From Omphiscola glabra (Eukaryota > Mollusca > Gastropoda > Lymnaeidae), in the NCBI GenBank assembly GCA_964017045.1, contig OZ024794.1, forward strand, positions 26,241,427 through 26,305,426: a stretch of DNA of 64,000 nt, in the 5' to 3' direction. Made by a program: the position numbers and the translations under genes. The notes beneath the pieces were generated by a model. It saw only the letters and a program-made list of their open reading frames with translations. It did no database searches and had not been told where the DNA came from. Positions 35,969-49,627 of this stretch are shown here, piece by piece. The stretch's first letter is position 1, and each line of letters begins with the position of its first letter.

Positions 35969-38031
35969 AGAGAGAGAGTGAAAGAGAGTGAGGGGGGGGG
36001 TATATGGAGGTAGTGGGGAAGAGAAGGAGATAGAAAGGAAAGTCATACTTTTTGTGCTGTTAGTGCATTGTTAAAAAATATCTTTGATCACATAGGCCTA
36101 CCGCATTGGTCAACTTTAAATATAACAAGTGCTTCATTACCTTACAGTCACTCATTCCAACTGAAGCTCCACATTGACCACATTTTGACCAAATTATGTT
36201 TCAACGGTGTAATGAAAATAATGTCTTATGAGATGAAACTTACACACCTTGAACATAATCTTTTTTTTTTTTTTTTTTTTTTTGAATCGCATCAAAGTCG
36301 TAGTGAAGGTTTACTACCCAACTTTCCGCGGGGGGGGGGGGGGGGGGACTCTACAGTTTTCCGAAAATGCCACCTCTACATATGAATTTTCAAAAAAGCC
36401 CTCCCCCTCCCCCAAGCATACCTTTCCCACTCCACTGACTCGTGTCATGCTACGATGTATCGAATATTTCCACAATTCCATGCAGTCAGAGGAATCCGCA
36501 ACTAAAACTTTAAAAAAAAACATACTAATAACACAATCTATCGATTTCGAAACAATGAGAAAACTGTTTACCATTCATCCTGTTGATGTTTTCATTAAGG
36601 CTACTTGCACCAATCTTCGATAGGATGTTAAATTTAAAAACAAAACAAAAAACCTGGATATCCCAATACGGTTCACTGACGCCATCCTTTTCCCACAGTG
36701 TGGGATTTCCTTCAATCCCCTCCACGGAATGCTTGGACCTTCCACCCACCAACACAAACACGGCCTCCCTTCTGTTCTCCGTCCGCCTGGTGTCAAGCCG
36801 CCTGCAGATCTGCGAGATCCATCAGCGCCACCACGCGGGCGCTTTGAAGCCGCCCTTTTCGCCCGTTCGCTCCGCCATATGGCCAGCAGCTCGTCAAAGA
36901 CTTTCTTTGCGGAGACCTCGACGCTGCAAGACAATAATCCGCACACTGTACCGGAGGGTTGACGTCTCAACCAGCGGATCACATCCTGCCGATGACCCAA
37001 AAGAGGTCGGGTCCTAAAGCCAGCCATGTCTTCTTCAAACAAGACTGAATTCTGCAGATTTTGTAAAGTAAAGATAGTCTATGCCTTAAACTTAGTACGC
37101 CAGGCCCGTGGAGACTGCACCTATTCACCATTGTCATTAAACATCACCGGGAAAATATTGTGTTTAAGAATTGATACGTCTTCGCTGTGATTTTGTTTGG
37201 CGCTCTAAAATGTTTCGCCACCGGGTCTGCGCCCACTGAACGTGATGTTGTTCTGACCGCCAGATTGCATGTAGGAGCGGACGTGCGCACATCAAAGGTT
37301 CATCGTGACTCTTTCGGGACGTCGACGTTTCTTTGCGCAAACAAACTTAGAAGAAAAAAAAAGGGTAGTGTGGAAAATTTTAGTACGCGGGACGTCCTTT
37401 CCATTGTTGGAGACAATGACCGAAGTGTTAATTGCTCGTGATCCTTTATTTCTTCTTTCCCGAGCGTGTACCGAGGGCATGAACGGCTGAGATCGTGACT
37501 TGACGAGCACGTTCACACTTCCGGAGTCATGAGTCTACTTAGCTGTGTGTCTAGTAATAATTGAGATAAGGTTACCGTCAAGCTTTGGTGTACAGATGAA
37601 TGGAGGCAAACGAAATCGTGGTGTTTCCCAGAAGCCTTGGAATGAGAGAGTAGAGAGAGAGAGAGAAAGACAGAGAGAGAAAGAGAGAAAAAGAGAGAGA
37701 GAGAGATATTTGGAGAGATATAGAGAGACTGGTGTGTAACTCGTGAAAGTTATTGTTTGTCTTGAAATCAATATATATAAACTTTACTAGGGCGCTTCTT
37801 TTCTTAAACTTCACTTTTCATGTGTTAACATCCATGTTACTTTTCAGGTTAGAGTATGAATCGTTGATGGCCCGGCGGGAGAAGTGGGGGGGGGGGGGGT
37901 ATCAGCTTCGGGAAAAGGTAGGGTGTTTATGCCTGCAGGGTTTTTTTTTTTTGGAAAGGGGCGGGGGGGGGGGCAGTTTTCTTGTGGTTCTAATTTACAT
38001 TTAGGTATTTGCTTTGTTTTACCAGTTATAG
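35707..38031. other. Mostly gene-free DNA
   Basis: Holds a TA repeat (35933-35964), T and G runs (36261, 36331, 37887), a GA-rich tract (37648-37710), and the unrecognised open frame at 36575-37042. Confidence 0.45.
36575..37042 (-). other. Unrecognised 155-codon open frame
   Basis: This GC-rich stretch is open on both strands. On the minus strand about residues 20-70 look protein-like (VIRWLRRQPSGTV, VSAKKVFDELLAIWRSERAK), followed by a Gly/Arg-rich part. A possible splice acceptor TTATTGTCTTGCAG lies inside it. The plus strand is open as well over 36583-37017, which lowers its value. I recognise no family. It could be an exon, a transposon piece, or chance. Confidence 0.2.
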
Positions 38032-38202
38032 CAGTGGCACTCAACCTTCCTAACGCCGCGACCCTTTAATACAGTTCTTTATATTGGGGCGACCCGCAAC
38101 CACAAAATTATTTTCTTTAGTACTTCATACTTGTATAGTATATATGTTTTCCGACGGTCTTAGGCGACCCGTGGGAAAGGGTCGTTCGAACCCCGAAGAG
38201 GA
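38032..38202 (+). mobile_element. SPIN-like hAT copy, right end missing
   Basis: It starts CAGTGGCACTCAACCTTCCT, continues through ACGCCGCGACCCTTTAATAC and GGTCTTAGGCGACCCGTGGG, and stops after AACCCCGAAGAGG, before the right terminus. Confidence 0.8.
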
Positions 38203-38640
38203 AATTTTATTACATGTACACATTGTTTAAAATTTGAATGCCCCCACCCCACATAAATACAGCTTCAAAAAGCTCAACACATTTGACTAATATGCCAAAC
38301 ATTAATATCTCTAATACAGGTCACTGTCTTACTGTCTATACAGATATATCAAATTTCCACAATTAAATTCAACTAATCAAAGGAAGCGATACTCTCCTAT
38401 CCCTAGCCCTCCTCGTAAATAACGGGCCGCGGAGAGAATGTCTATTTTGACCATTGGTTATTCGAGGACGACATGTACAGCTGGACTTCGTACGTACGGG
38501 TGACATTACCCCTTTTTTTTGTCCCCGCTGTAAGAAGAGGCCCGCTGGGAAAGCTGCAATACTTCCATCTCCGCAATAAGTCTGCGGTGCAGGTCGTTGT
38601 CGAAAAATAACAAGGAAAATCAACCCGTTCCAGGATCACT

Positions 38641-38735
38641 GACAACGCCACTGACCAGCCAACGCCACTGACCAGCCAACGCCACTGAACAGCCAACGCC
38701 ACTGACCAGCCAACGCCACTGACCAGCCAACGCAA
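38641..38735 (+). repeat. 17-bp minisatellite, about 5.5 copies
   Basis: The unit is CAGCCAACGCCACTGAC, almost perfect. Confidence 0.9.
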
Positions 38736-38849
38736 TGACCTTACAGCAATAACAGAAGTTAAATCCCACCTCAATGCATCTTGTGCTGACCGAGCTCAAC
38801 ATCTTCAACGCAGTTCCGGATTACGCTCGGTGTGAGAGGGGGGGGGGGG

Positions 38850-39030
38850 CAGTGGCGTAGCGAGCTTAACTCGCGCCCGGGGCACAATACCTTTTTAGCG
38901 CCCCCAATACCTTTTTAGCGCCCCCCATTCGAAAACCATACAATATTATAGTAAAATATACCATTTGGCGCCCCTTTGTGAGTAGCGCCCGGGGCATGAT
39001 ACCCCCTTGGCCCCCCTCACTACGCCACTG
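38850..39030 (+). mobile_element. hAT MITE family 'CAGTGGCGTA', copy 2
   Basis: It starts CAGTGGCGTAGCGAGCTTAA and ends CCTCACTACGCCACTG. It is inserted in a G run, so the target duplication is eight or more G on each side. It matches copies at 26123 and 60414 over its full length, including the doubled AATACCTTTTTAGCGCC. Confidence 0.9.
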
Positions 39031-39895
39031 GGGGGGGGGGGGCTTGTCAACTGATAATACTTTTTTAAATTCTTCAAAACTTTTAAAGTGTTATTTAAAC
39101 TTTTGGAAAATTCACAAAATGTGACTTCAGAAATACAACCCAATTTTTGTTACAACAATTAGAGGGGCGACTTCGCTACTTGTGGTTGTTCTTGTTTTTC
39201 TCTATCTTCTCCCCTTTTTTTCAGACACGCCCCAAATGAGCAACACATATTGGCATTGCGTGAGTAACTTTGTCTATGTGTCTAAACTATTTTATTTAAC
39301 TTATTATTTACTTAAAAGATATATACTAGATATCTTTATATTCTTGATTTCATAAAAATGACATTACAATTTTAACGGGGTTAAAAAGAGGGTCGGGAGT
39401 TAAGGGGGGGGGGGTTGGGGGGGGATCTATCGCACCTTCTGAAAGTAACATCCGATGTTTCATCTTGTACCTCGTGTTGTAAATACATCGTCCGCCTGAC
39501 ACGGTATGGGTTACACATAAACACTATTACATGGGTGTCTACCTCCTTCCGCAAACATTCCGACGCGCATGTGTTGGGCCCAACAAGTGATCCTTGCCAG
39601 CACGTTCTCCCGTTTGTGCGCGCCGACACGCTAGATTGCGCACCAAGCCACGCAAAGAGCGGGTAATGAGATTACTCTCAGATCAAGGCTTGTGTGGCTG
39701 TCTCACGTCCCATTATTTTAAACGTGGAATAATACAACAGGAAGTCTCGGGACCAAAATGGCGGGCTAGCGTTCGTATCCCTTGTCCGTATTCAACGGCC
39801 ATCTTAGTGAGAATCATTTCAAAGACCAGATTTCAAGAAGCTGTGTAAGAATTTCGTTCGTGAAGTCCCTCTTGTGTTTTTCGTATTTAATTGAA
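39031..39895. other. Gene-free DNA
   Basis: Unique sequence. G runs at 39402-39424. Nothing recognised. Confidence 0.5.
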
Positions 39896-40117
39896 AACCA
39901 GCCAAATTAACTTTATATATTACAAAGGCTACCAGCCACTTTAACGTGATACCCGAATGACTACCAGCCAAATAAACATTATATATTTCAAAGGCTACCA
40001 GCCACATTAACATGATACCCAAAATGACTACCAGCCAAATTAACCTTATATATTTCAATGTCTACCATTCACACGAGCATGATACCCAGTTGGCTTGTAA
40101 GCCACAATAACCTTATA
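39896..40117 (+). repeat. About 66-bp tandem repeat, 3 copies
   Basis: CCAGCCAAATTAACCTTATA, TATTTCAAAGGCTACCAGCC and CATTAACATGATACCC recur three times with substitutions. Each unit itself contains two related halves (ACCAGCCA...TTAAC). Confidence 0.8.
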
Positions 40118-40769
40118 CTCCAATGGCCAGCATCTATGTTTCCACCCGGTGCTGATCCTCGCGAGTCTACAAAAACCTTCCAGCAGACGCCAAGAGTTTG
40201 AGGGTTTCGGCCGTTTGTTGCCCTCCGTTCTGCATTGCCGCCATCTCTAACGAAGCCTGCATTCCCCGGGAGTGGCTTGTAAATGGACACGCTTTCACTC
40301 ACTCCACTGCCACAAAGCGATCATTTTCGCCTTTTCTAATTAGTGCAACCGTAAACACGGAACACAGGCCATCCCCTTGTTTACAGTAGTCGGCCATAAT
40401 ATGTTTGACTTGATAATGGGAGCCTGTGTTGACTTACCCTGTTCCGATGAGCAATATTTTTCGCTCAGACATTTATTATTAAGTTGCCGTCTTTAGAACT
40501 TTAGCTGATTGAGCCTGCGTTATTTCGGCTGTATTTTTATTTTTAACAGTCTGCTCCACTCAATATGCTTTATTTTTACTGGTTTATATATATAAAGACT
40601 TTTTTGTTTAAATAGATTTAAGAAAACCATAGCGCAGTGAGCATGCTCAAGAATCATGGATACCAGCGATATATAAATATCCAATCAATCAATCAATCGA
40701 TATATATAATGTAGGTATATATATTACTGTTAATGTTAAACAAAATATGTGATATATATGTGAAAGGCC
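40118..40769. other. Gene-free DNA
   Basis: Unique sequence with an (ATCA)n patch near 40681-40700. Nothing recognised. Confidence 0.5.
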
Positions 40770-41205
40770 CTCACACACACAATTTGACCTCTACAATCGA
40801 AAACTTTAACCATTACAAAATCTCTCTTTGACACTCAAAACTCAGACTTTCTCCATAGCACAAAATTTAACAACTACACAATTTGACAAATACACAATTT
40901 GAGCCTCAAACTATTGTACTCTTAAAAACTCACACTTTGAAAATTAAAAACGCACACATTGAGCCCCACAAACTCACACAGTGACCCTTAAAAACTCACA
41001 CCTTACGCATAACAACTCACATTATGAGCCACACAAACTCACACTTTGACTCTTACAAAATCACACTATGAGCTCCACAAACTCACATTTTGACCCTTAC
41101 AAACTCACTCTTTGATCCCAACACTAACACTTTGAGCCCCACAAACTCACACCCTGAGCCCCACAAACTCACACAATTGACCCTCACAAACGCACACTTT
41201 GACCG
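40770..41205 (+). repeat. About 22-bp degenerate repeat
   Basis: Variants of ACAAACTCACACTTTGAGCC plus CC recur about 19 times with many length changes. Old array. Confidence 0.82.
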
Positions 41206-44074
41206 AACTCAAATTCACATTCTCTACACTTAACCAATGTATCTATGCAGTAATTGATATCAAACTACCCTTCAGCTCCCATTTAACAGATTCACCTCCA
41301 AATGGCCATTCTTTCACTTGGTCACCCTTAAACCCTCGCTTTACCTCGTCACGTGATCCCTGCCAATTACACTTGTCACAACAAACTACTAGCACGAACC
41401 TTCTAATATCCTCCCCCTTCTACTCCCCCCTTTTTCCCGGGGTTTTAGGGGGTGGGAAATGAGGGTTGGACCCATCGAGACAGTACATCTCTTGTTAAAA
41501 GACACCAGCATTGACACAGCGATCTCGCCTGTAGCAAACACATTTTCCAAGAAAATATCAAAACCCCCAACCGTTTTCTGATGCTAATTTGTTTGGAGAG
41601 CGCTATTTACCGCAGCTATGCCGGGCAACCCAAGCCGGGCAACCCAAGTCCGGGCCACGGTGGGGGGAATCTCAAGCCGGGGGCCACGGGAGGAGAATCA
41701 CGGAAACCTACCCACAACGCCGGACGAGATTTTTGGAAATGATCTCACCCGGGGTCGGAGTGTTTTCGCTCACGTTGGATGTAACACGAGCGCATGCAGC
41801 CCCCCGCACATCCCTCGTGTTTTCCTGTCGGAGTCTGCCGCGACGCGATCTCCAGCTTTATCTCCGCGATCGCTGCCCCTTTTTTTCCCCCGCTCTCCGA
41901 CAATGACAAAACTTCCCCTGAGAAGGTGCTCCCTTGTTAAACAAACGAACAAGTGCTTAAATATGTGTTTCTAGCCAGGCTCCATTCCACTCACCCCCCT
42001 CCCCCCTTTTCCACACACATCTTTTAAACCGGGGCTTTACAGTCAGTTTGAGATGGATGGCCCTTTTTTTTGAAATACTTTTTTAAGACACATTATTGTA
42101 AGCGCTATCGGATCATTTCTTTTGGCAATAAGTTAATTTTTTTTCAAATAATTGTACTTTTCTAGCGCGAGGTCAACGAGATCCCACCCAAATGACCATG
42201 TACAAGATATCTGAAACGACAGAACCAATTCAAGAAACCTCATGTACTCTCTTCAGTGATCCCAATATGCCTTCGGATCTCCGTTCAATATCTCTTCTCC
42301 GCAACAACGTAATGCTGTCCTTGAATTAAAATTAGAATTTATATTCCTGCATAGCATAAAAGAAAGGTTCGCTGTACTTGTAAGCGATAGAATTGTTAAT
42401 TTGTTGGGCCTGTGAGGACTTAATGAGAACCCCCGAAAACAAAATGCCCCCCCCCCCCCCCTCATATGTGGTGTAGGAAATAGCTGGGGGACTCCGGTTC
42501 AAGAAATTGTTTCCGCGCTTCGCCTCCCGTGCAGCCTGGCTGCCATGTTTATGCAGTTCCGGTCGGTTGAAAAGAAAATTAGCAAATCGCTGGTCGCGTT
42601 TGTAGGAAATGGAAGCTTGCCTCTTGTGGCACATTGGTTTTAATAATGTAGTATTTGTCTTTCATTACACGTGTTTTGCTTTACGAAAGAAAAAGGGAAC
42701 ACGTCCGTCTAGTGACTTCCAAAATGAATTTGTACTCGGGGGGAGGAATTATTGAGTGTATTTCTGGAATCGATTATCCCAGGTTCATATTGAAAATATA
42801 TATTTAAGTCTGTGGATTGGTAAGGGATATCGATATTATCGCAAAGCGTGAGTTTAGAAAAAAATATTTGTTGATATACAAATGTCAGTATTGTGTTCTG
42901 AAGTAGCAAAACTAACAAAATAGTATTCGTGTATAATTTAATTAATTTTTTTTAAAGAAATAATAAATGAGGGGGAAAAAATTGTGGAATTTCCGGAAGA
43001 TTCGTCCAGTGCGCGGTTCTGTCGCGAGCTGTTTAAACTTCAAACCCTTGTTTGCGTTAACTCTTTAACTGGTCGTAAATTTTCATCCAGCTTTTGACAA
43101 GACGCGATGCACAAGCTTTAAAGGAAGCCGGCTGTGTTGTGGCACGGGTGTCTGAACAGCTAAATAAGCTGATCGCTCACCTCGGATACCCCGGACAGTT
43201 GAATCGCGCTGCAGGATCTAGATAACGCTAATGATAATAACAACAAGAAGAAGAATAAAGGAGAACGCGCAACAGATCGAGTAGGTTACAGTTTTGATTG
43301 TTATTTGTTAAGTCACTTCCGACGATTAAGTTTTTTTTGTTTTTGTTTTTTTTTTTCCTTAAATCTATCCGGTTTTTCTATTCTAGACCTATAGGGGCAC
43401 GTGACCAAAATGGCTACTGGATCTGAATGATTATGCTAATGTTGGAAGTGCTGATGTGAGGTTGTTTTTTTTCCTGAGTATTATCGATACAACAACGAAA
43501 TATCTCTCATTCATTATGTTTAAAGGCCTTTATATAATATATGCATGTAAATGTGAGATGGAAAAAAAAATGTTGGTTTTCATCGAACTAAAAAAAGGCT
43601 GTTATTAAATGGCTGGCAGGAATTTAATTTTAAAAAAGATATCTAGTAACCAACAAAAAATTGTATAATAATACATTTTTTTTAGATCATCCTTTGAAAA
43701 CTCTTAATAATACAGGTGAGTTGTGATCATGTACACCGCACGAGCTGAGGAGATAACATTTGTAGTCGGCGCGTCAAGTTTGAACATTATAAATGAAAAG
43801 TGTATTTGTCCGATATGACTGGAGTTTATTTCTGGTTAGTTTTTTTTTTTTTTTAAACTCCATTTTTCGAGGCAACGCGCCCCCCTTTGATTAAGATGTT
43901 GAGATTATTTCTTTTTTTGGTACGAAGGTAACAGAAGACGTAAGTCCTTCTTTTAAGTCGGCGGGGTGTAATTCTTCGTCCGAGTTCAACTCATAAATAT
44001 CTTACCCAAGCATCCAAATAACCCCGAGCTTCACCTAATTTTCTGTTTAAATTAAACAAACCCGGAAAACATAT
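41206..44074. other. Gene-free DNA
   Basis: Unique, partly GC-richer sequence (41590-41960) with a doubled CCGGGCAACCCAAG at about 41620. C run at 42447. Frames on both strands lack recognisable families. Confidence 0.45.
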
Positions 44075-44420
44075 TTTGTCATAAATCATTTATAAAATGT
44101 AATAAAGAGCAATTGGGGGGGGGGGGCTGAAAATTGGACAAAATATCATACAAGTAACGCACTTTATAAGAATCCAATTTAGTGCTCTCCCCCCCTCCCC
44201 CCCCCCCCCCCCCAAAAAAAAAAAGCTCACAACCACACATTTTTTCTCGCCCCTGAACAATATTAATACTCTAATCCCCCTCCCACTTTTATACCGCACA
44301 TTTATTTCACCAACAATTTCAGAAAAACAAAAGAAAATGTTACGCACCAAACGCACGTGCGATATTTTTCTTAAGAATCTCAAATTGGCGCAGTAGATCG
44401 GGAATCTCATTTTATCTTTC
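44075..44420 (-). mobile_element. Helitron-like family copy
   Basis: On the minus strand it reads TTCCCGATCTACTGCGCC, ATATCGCACGTGCG, GTTTGGTGCGTAACATTTTC and AAGTGCGTTACTTGTATG, the family words in order. A C run sits in the middle. A separate family-like 3' end (GGCTAATTGCCGAAGTTAGC, GAGCTGAAACCTGG) lies just upstream at about 44516-44555. Confidence 0.55.
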
Positions 44421-44689
44421 CCTTGAAAAAAACAGGAGAAAAAAACGGATTTTGAGGGGCTCGGGCTGAAAATTTGACAGAATGTGTTGTCATCGGCATT
44501 GACTCTATTGTGCCAGGTTTCAGCTCGCTAACTTCGGCAATTAGCCGTCTGAAGATTTTGCCACCCAGTCAGCCACAAACAAAAGCGAAGATAATATAAA
44601 GGATTTTAAAAATACTTAGAATGGTGAACTTAATATTGATGTTTTCAATCAAGTGCTGATTCCATTATTAGCTGATTATAAAAACATGG

Positions 44690-45053
44690 AGCTTATAAAA
44701 GCATGGAGCTCATAAAAGCATGGAGCTGACAAAAGCATGGAGCTGATAATAGCATGGAACTAATAAAAGCATGGAGCTGATAAAGGCATGAATTTCATAA
44801 ATGCCTGGAACCGACAAAAGCATATAGCTGATAAAACAATGGAACTGACAAAAGCATAGAAATGATAAAAGCATGGAACTGACAAAGGCATGCATGTGAC
44901 TGACAAAAGCATGGGACTGACAATAGCATGTGACTGACAAAAGCACGGAACTGACAAAAGCATGGAACTGAAAAAAGCATGGGACTGACAAAAGCATGTG
45001 ATTGACAAAAGCACGGAACTGACAAAAGCATGGAACTGAAAAAAAGCATCTCT
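44690..45053 (+). repeat. 17-bp minisatellite, about 21 copies
   Basis: The unit is GCATGGAACTGACAAAA with GAGCTGATAAAA variants at the left. The minus-strand frames made of SMLLSVPCF-like words are by-products. Confidence 0.92.
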
Positions 45054-48000
45054 GGTAAGATTTTTTTTTTTTTTTTTAAACACATCAAAACATTTATGCC
45101 GTTGGTTTTCAGTTATCTGGTTGCAGACCTTGAATTCATGTAACTGTAAAAGCCAACATGTGTGTACAGTTCAACATATTTAGACTGATATGGTTTGAAA
45201 AGCTGACACTAAATCTAAGATTGACAAGATGCGCTATTCACTGCCGAACACTTATAACTCATTATCAAATGAATAATTGTGGAATAAAATAAAAACTTAT
45301 TAGCCCGGAGACGATTACCCTGCAGGAAAGTACAAGAAAACAACTGCAGATAAATACAGTATGTTGATAGTTGTTGAAACAAGAGCAGACAATCATCGTA
45401 TGTTTGTATGAGCCTGTCAAGCCAATGGCGATGACGACCGCTGGATGTACAGCGCTGGAACCAAGGGAGATAATGCCCGGGTACCGGTACACGGTGTTTA
45501 CACAGAGAAATTGCTTTTATCACAGCCACGCTGGCGGCGTCACATAATTATGATTCAATCCCCGATAACTCCGCCGGCGAGCTACTCGCGTGCTCAACAA
45601 GTCACCAAGCATCTTGTAACGTTTTCACCCTCGGATTATCCACTTTTCAAAAGAAGAATGCTTTCCCACCACCTTTTTTCCCCCTCTAGTTGTATGCTTT
45701 ACATCAGAGGTTCTCAAACATTTTATTCATTGGTCTCTTTACCCACCCACATAAAGACCGGGGACATTTTCTTAAAACTAGAAAATATGACCCGATATTA
45801 CCGGGGACAATTATGGCAAGTGTTTTTGCGATACCTTCTACCTGCTATTGCGAAGTCTCAGCATCTAACAGTCTAACAGTAATTTTTTACGGATATAACT
45901 GAAGAGGGTGTAATGTTTTGCATCATAAAAACAATTTAAAAAAACACATACAAAAATAAAAATAATAATGAACAAATGCATAAATTACGACAATATTCCA
46001 CGCCCTTGAAATGTATAGTAAGGAATCGCTTTTCCGATTTTCTTTATTAAAAAAAGTATCGATATTTCTATTATCATTTAGTTTTTAGAAATCTGCTATA
46101 AAATCGGCTTACCCTATACATCATGTTGCGCCCATGAACTACAAAATAGAATTTTAAAAATAAAAATGATAAAAATCTGAAAATTGAAATTATTTCCTTA
46201 TAGTTATATGTATAAATCTATATACCATTTTAAATATCTTTAATATTAATTGGAATTTGATGTAGTTGTATCTTAATTAAAAATGAAATGTAACATTTGC
46301 CTCACTTCTTTACTTTATTATCGGAAAAAACTGAAACACGGATTTCTTAAATCTTAAGAAGAAACTCTGAATCAAGTGAGTTTTTTTGTGTTTTTTTTTA
46401 AATATCCTGAATCTCATAAAATCTTACACTTCATGTTGCATGGAATTTACTTAACGTAAAATGGAAACAAAAATATATTTTTTTATATTCTGACAGAAAA
46501 TCTTAACCCATCTTTGTTCACGCCCATGAACTGTAAATGGAAAAAAAAGGCTCTTTTTCTCAAATGCTCTCCTCCATTCTGGCGCTATTCTAGGGCCGCA
46601 AAATAAAATAATCGCACCCCCTCCCCATAATTTAATAAAATTAATAAAACCATGAACGGGATGGCAACCCCTACTTATAACGCAACCGCAAATTTTTTTT
46701 GCACGCCACTGAACTTTATTTATATTCTAATGTCCCACCATTTTCAATTCGCACTGTTTGGCCTTTTTTAAAAAATATAGTTTGACGCATATTCCGTATA
46801 GACAATAGTTAAAAATTCTGCTTAGTCCTATTTATTTTAACATTAAAATCTACACTAAAGTTCATATCTGTAACATAATTAATTGTGTCTGGTTATTTTT
46901 CTGACATCAGAATCAACCAATGAGCAACTTCGTATGTGTTATTCTTTGTTTGTCTCTTTGTTCTTTTTTAAAGCAAGGACTACTTTTTTACTTTTACCCC
47001 CCCCCCCCCCAAGTATTTGCGGCGGCGTCATTATTTATAGCACCACGTAATATTAATGACGTAATGCCCCGCTTCCCCCCCCCCCCCCACCCGCCCACAC
47101 TTACATTATTCGTAACAGTTGACTGGGGATTTTGGATAATGTGACAATTCTCGCAATTAAAAAATTGTATTCAGGAAATACTTTGACTACTGTTGGTTGC
47201 CTTTTTTTTGGTCTAATATAAAAATAACTCTAATTCATGTCTTCAACACCAGCAGTACACTTCGACTTCATGTTTAAGATCAAAGTCTTGGAGAAATTAT
47301 GTATTTAAAAAAAATTCGAATGAAATGTCTTCTAGAGTGTCGTGTTGCCAATGAGTGACGATAATCGCAAGATATGGCAATTGTTTGATGTCTTCTGACA
47401 GCTTGACAAGCAACTAGCCTCTTAAGACTTCGTGTATTTTCTATATAATTTATATATGTACGGATCTCTTTGGTGTCAATGAGTGCTGCAATCTAAATGA
47501 ACGGTAAGTGGCATCGTGTTTTAATTGATACACCAACAACCACATGGAGCTCTGACTCGAGTCTCGGGCAACTTTCTATACAGACTAAGGTTTGCCTTTT
47601 GGCTATTAGCCATCCAAGTGTTAATGGACGTCAGGGGGGGGGGGGCTTAATTTCATCACAGGAGGGGACACAACTGCATCGGTTGGCTCGTATATATCTG
47701 AGAATAAGAAATAGAAAGCTTCTCTTTGAAGTCGTCTTTCTGTCGGGTGTGGCTCAAATTTTTTACCTGCACATTTTAATCTGTTGTTCTTTTTTATTCT
47801 ATTTGTTCTCACACTTTTACTTTCACTCTGTTCCACCACAAATAAAACAACCCGTTTCTTGAAGTCAGCCGATATCCGGGCATTTTTTATTTTGGTATGC
47901 AAGATCAATCACGGAGCGGGGGTGGAAAGGGTGGGGGGGGGCCCCTGGAGGACACGGTTCACTCGGCTCAACTTCTCAAAAGAAAGGTGACCCTGGATAA

Positions 48001-48208
48001 AGTATACTTTACGATGTTAAAGTATATGATTGCATGGAGATGGTAACCCTAGGGACCGTTTGGCTTTGTAGTTTGTTAATCTTAGTAAATCATGGAAAGG
48101 GTGGGGGGGGAATTCAAATGTAATGAAATTATAAAAAGTAACAATTTTTAATAGCGCATGTTGATAATAAAATTTAATTTTCGCGCTTTCCTTCCACTCA
48201 GCCCACAC
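45054..48208. other. Gene-free DNA
   Basis: AT-rich, with decayed Helitron-like pieces at 46090-46800. CAGAGGTTCTCAAACATTTT at 45705 resembles a single hAT end. No gene recognised. Confidence 0.45.
46090..46800 (-). mobile_element. Decayed Helitron-like fragments
   Basis: Three spots (about 46127, 46520 and 46698) carry the family word CACGCCCATGAACT or a close variant. The last continues with TATTCTAATGTCCCACCATT as in the copy at 33446. Borders cannot be set. Confidence 0.4.
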
Positions 48209-48477
48209 ACCCACCAACCGAACGACACCCCCACCCCACACCCACCAACCGAACGACACCCCCACCCCACACCCACCAACCTAACGACCCCCCAGCACCA
48301 CACCCACCATCCGAACGACACCCCCACCCCACACCCACCAACCGAACGACACCCCCACCCCACACCCACCAACCGAACGACACCCCCACCCCACACCCAC
48401 CACCCGAACGACACCACCACCCCCACCCACCAACCGAAGACCCCCCCCCCCACCCACCAACCGAAGACCCTGCCTCC
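48209..48477 (+). repeat. 31-bp C-rich minisatellite, about 9 copies
   Basis: The unit is CACCCACCAACCGAACGACA plus CCCCCACCCCA. The strand bias (almost no G on the plus strand) is strong. The minus-strand Gly/Trp/Val-rich frames are artefacts. Confidence 0.93.
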
Positions 48478-48991
48478 CCACACCCCCGATACCTATGTAG
48501 TTGGCTGACGTAAACGGAGTTCAAAGATGTCGTTCAGCCCGGGGTGACTTCCAGGTACTCAGAAGACGAGTACTGCGTGTCCAGCCTGCAGGAGTTCAAC
48601 ACCCGGCTACGCTGGTCTTCATAATAAAGTTGCGCTGTTCTGTTTTCTAATGTATTGTTTTGTTTTTCTTTGTGTTTTCTATGTTTTTGTTTTCTTGTTT
48701 TTTTTGGTTTTTTTTAATTTTTTTTTTTTTTTTTGTTTGCTATATTTATTAATTATATATATGGCATCCTTCCGTCTTCGCGAGACGATGGAGTAGCTAT
48801 GTAGGCCTACACTTCCACGAGTGGCTCCCTAGGCCAATCCCGGAATGACAATCTCGACTGCATTTCTCGCAGGACAATATGGATCCATGGTTACATATGG
48901 ACTTCCCTGTTTTTCTTCGTTTGGCACATCTTAAGACTTAAATTTATTAATTAAGTGTATGAAAAGATGAAGAATATATTTGAAGGTTATG
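48478..48991. other. Gene-free DNA
   Basis: Unique sequence with T-rich runs at 48655-48740. Nothing recognised. Confidence 0.5.
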
Positions 48992-49183
48992 GCTACGATT
49001 TCAGCTAGTTTAAGTATAATGTTTTGGGCTGAAAGGAACATATACGGTGCTAAGTGCTACGATGTCAGCTAGTTTAAGTATAATGTTTTGGGCTGAAAGG
49101 AACATATACCGTGCTAAGTGCTACGATGTCAGCTAGTTTAAGTATAATGTTTTGGGATGGATTGAACAGATAAGGTGCTAAGT
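48992..49183 (+). repeat. 64-bp tandem repeat, 3 copies
   Basis: GCTACGATGTCAGCTAGTTT, AAGTATAATGTTTTGGGCTG and AAAGGAACATATACCGTGCT recur at 48992, 49056 and 49120. Confidence 0.93.
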
Positions 49184-49627
49184 CTACATGCAAACTTTTA
49201 TTTTTATTCCTAAAGAATAGTTTAATTTATCCATTATTTCTTAGTCCAAGAAGACACAAGATGTTTGCATATAAAGCCGCATATGGGAAGTTGTATAGTA
49301 ACATTGGATGACGTGAACAGACTTTTCTTTTACATTTTTTTTAAATTTTCAAATTTCTTCATTAGCCTACAAAAAAAATTGTTTAAAGTAAAAAATGTGT
49401 CGGATATATCAATCCTCATCTCGTCATTTAGGACGCATAGAACAAATTATATTGTAGTTAAAACGTAAAATATAGTGCTTGCATAAACACAACCAGGTCA
49501 AGAGACACATACATTATGTTGCTCTCCGATTAAATGCAGAATGATGCTAAACTAAATATAGGCATGCGCCGAAAGTCGACAAGACATTGCCTAAACCAGT
49601 ACAATCAGCGGGACAACGGCTAAAAAA

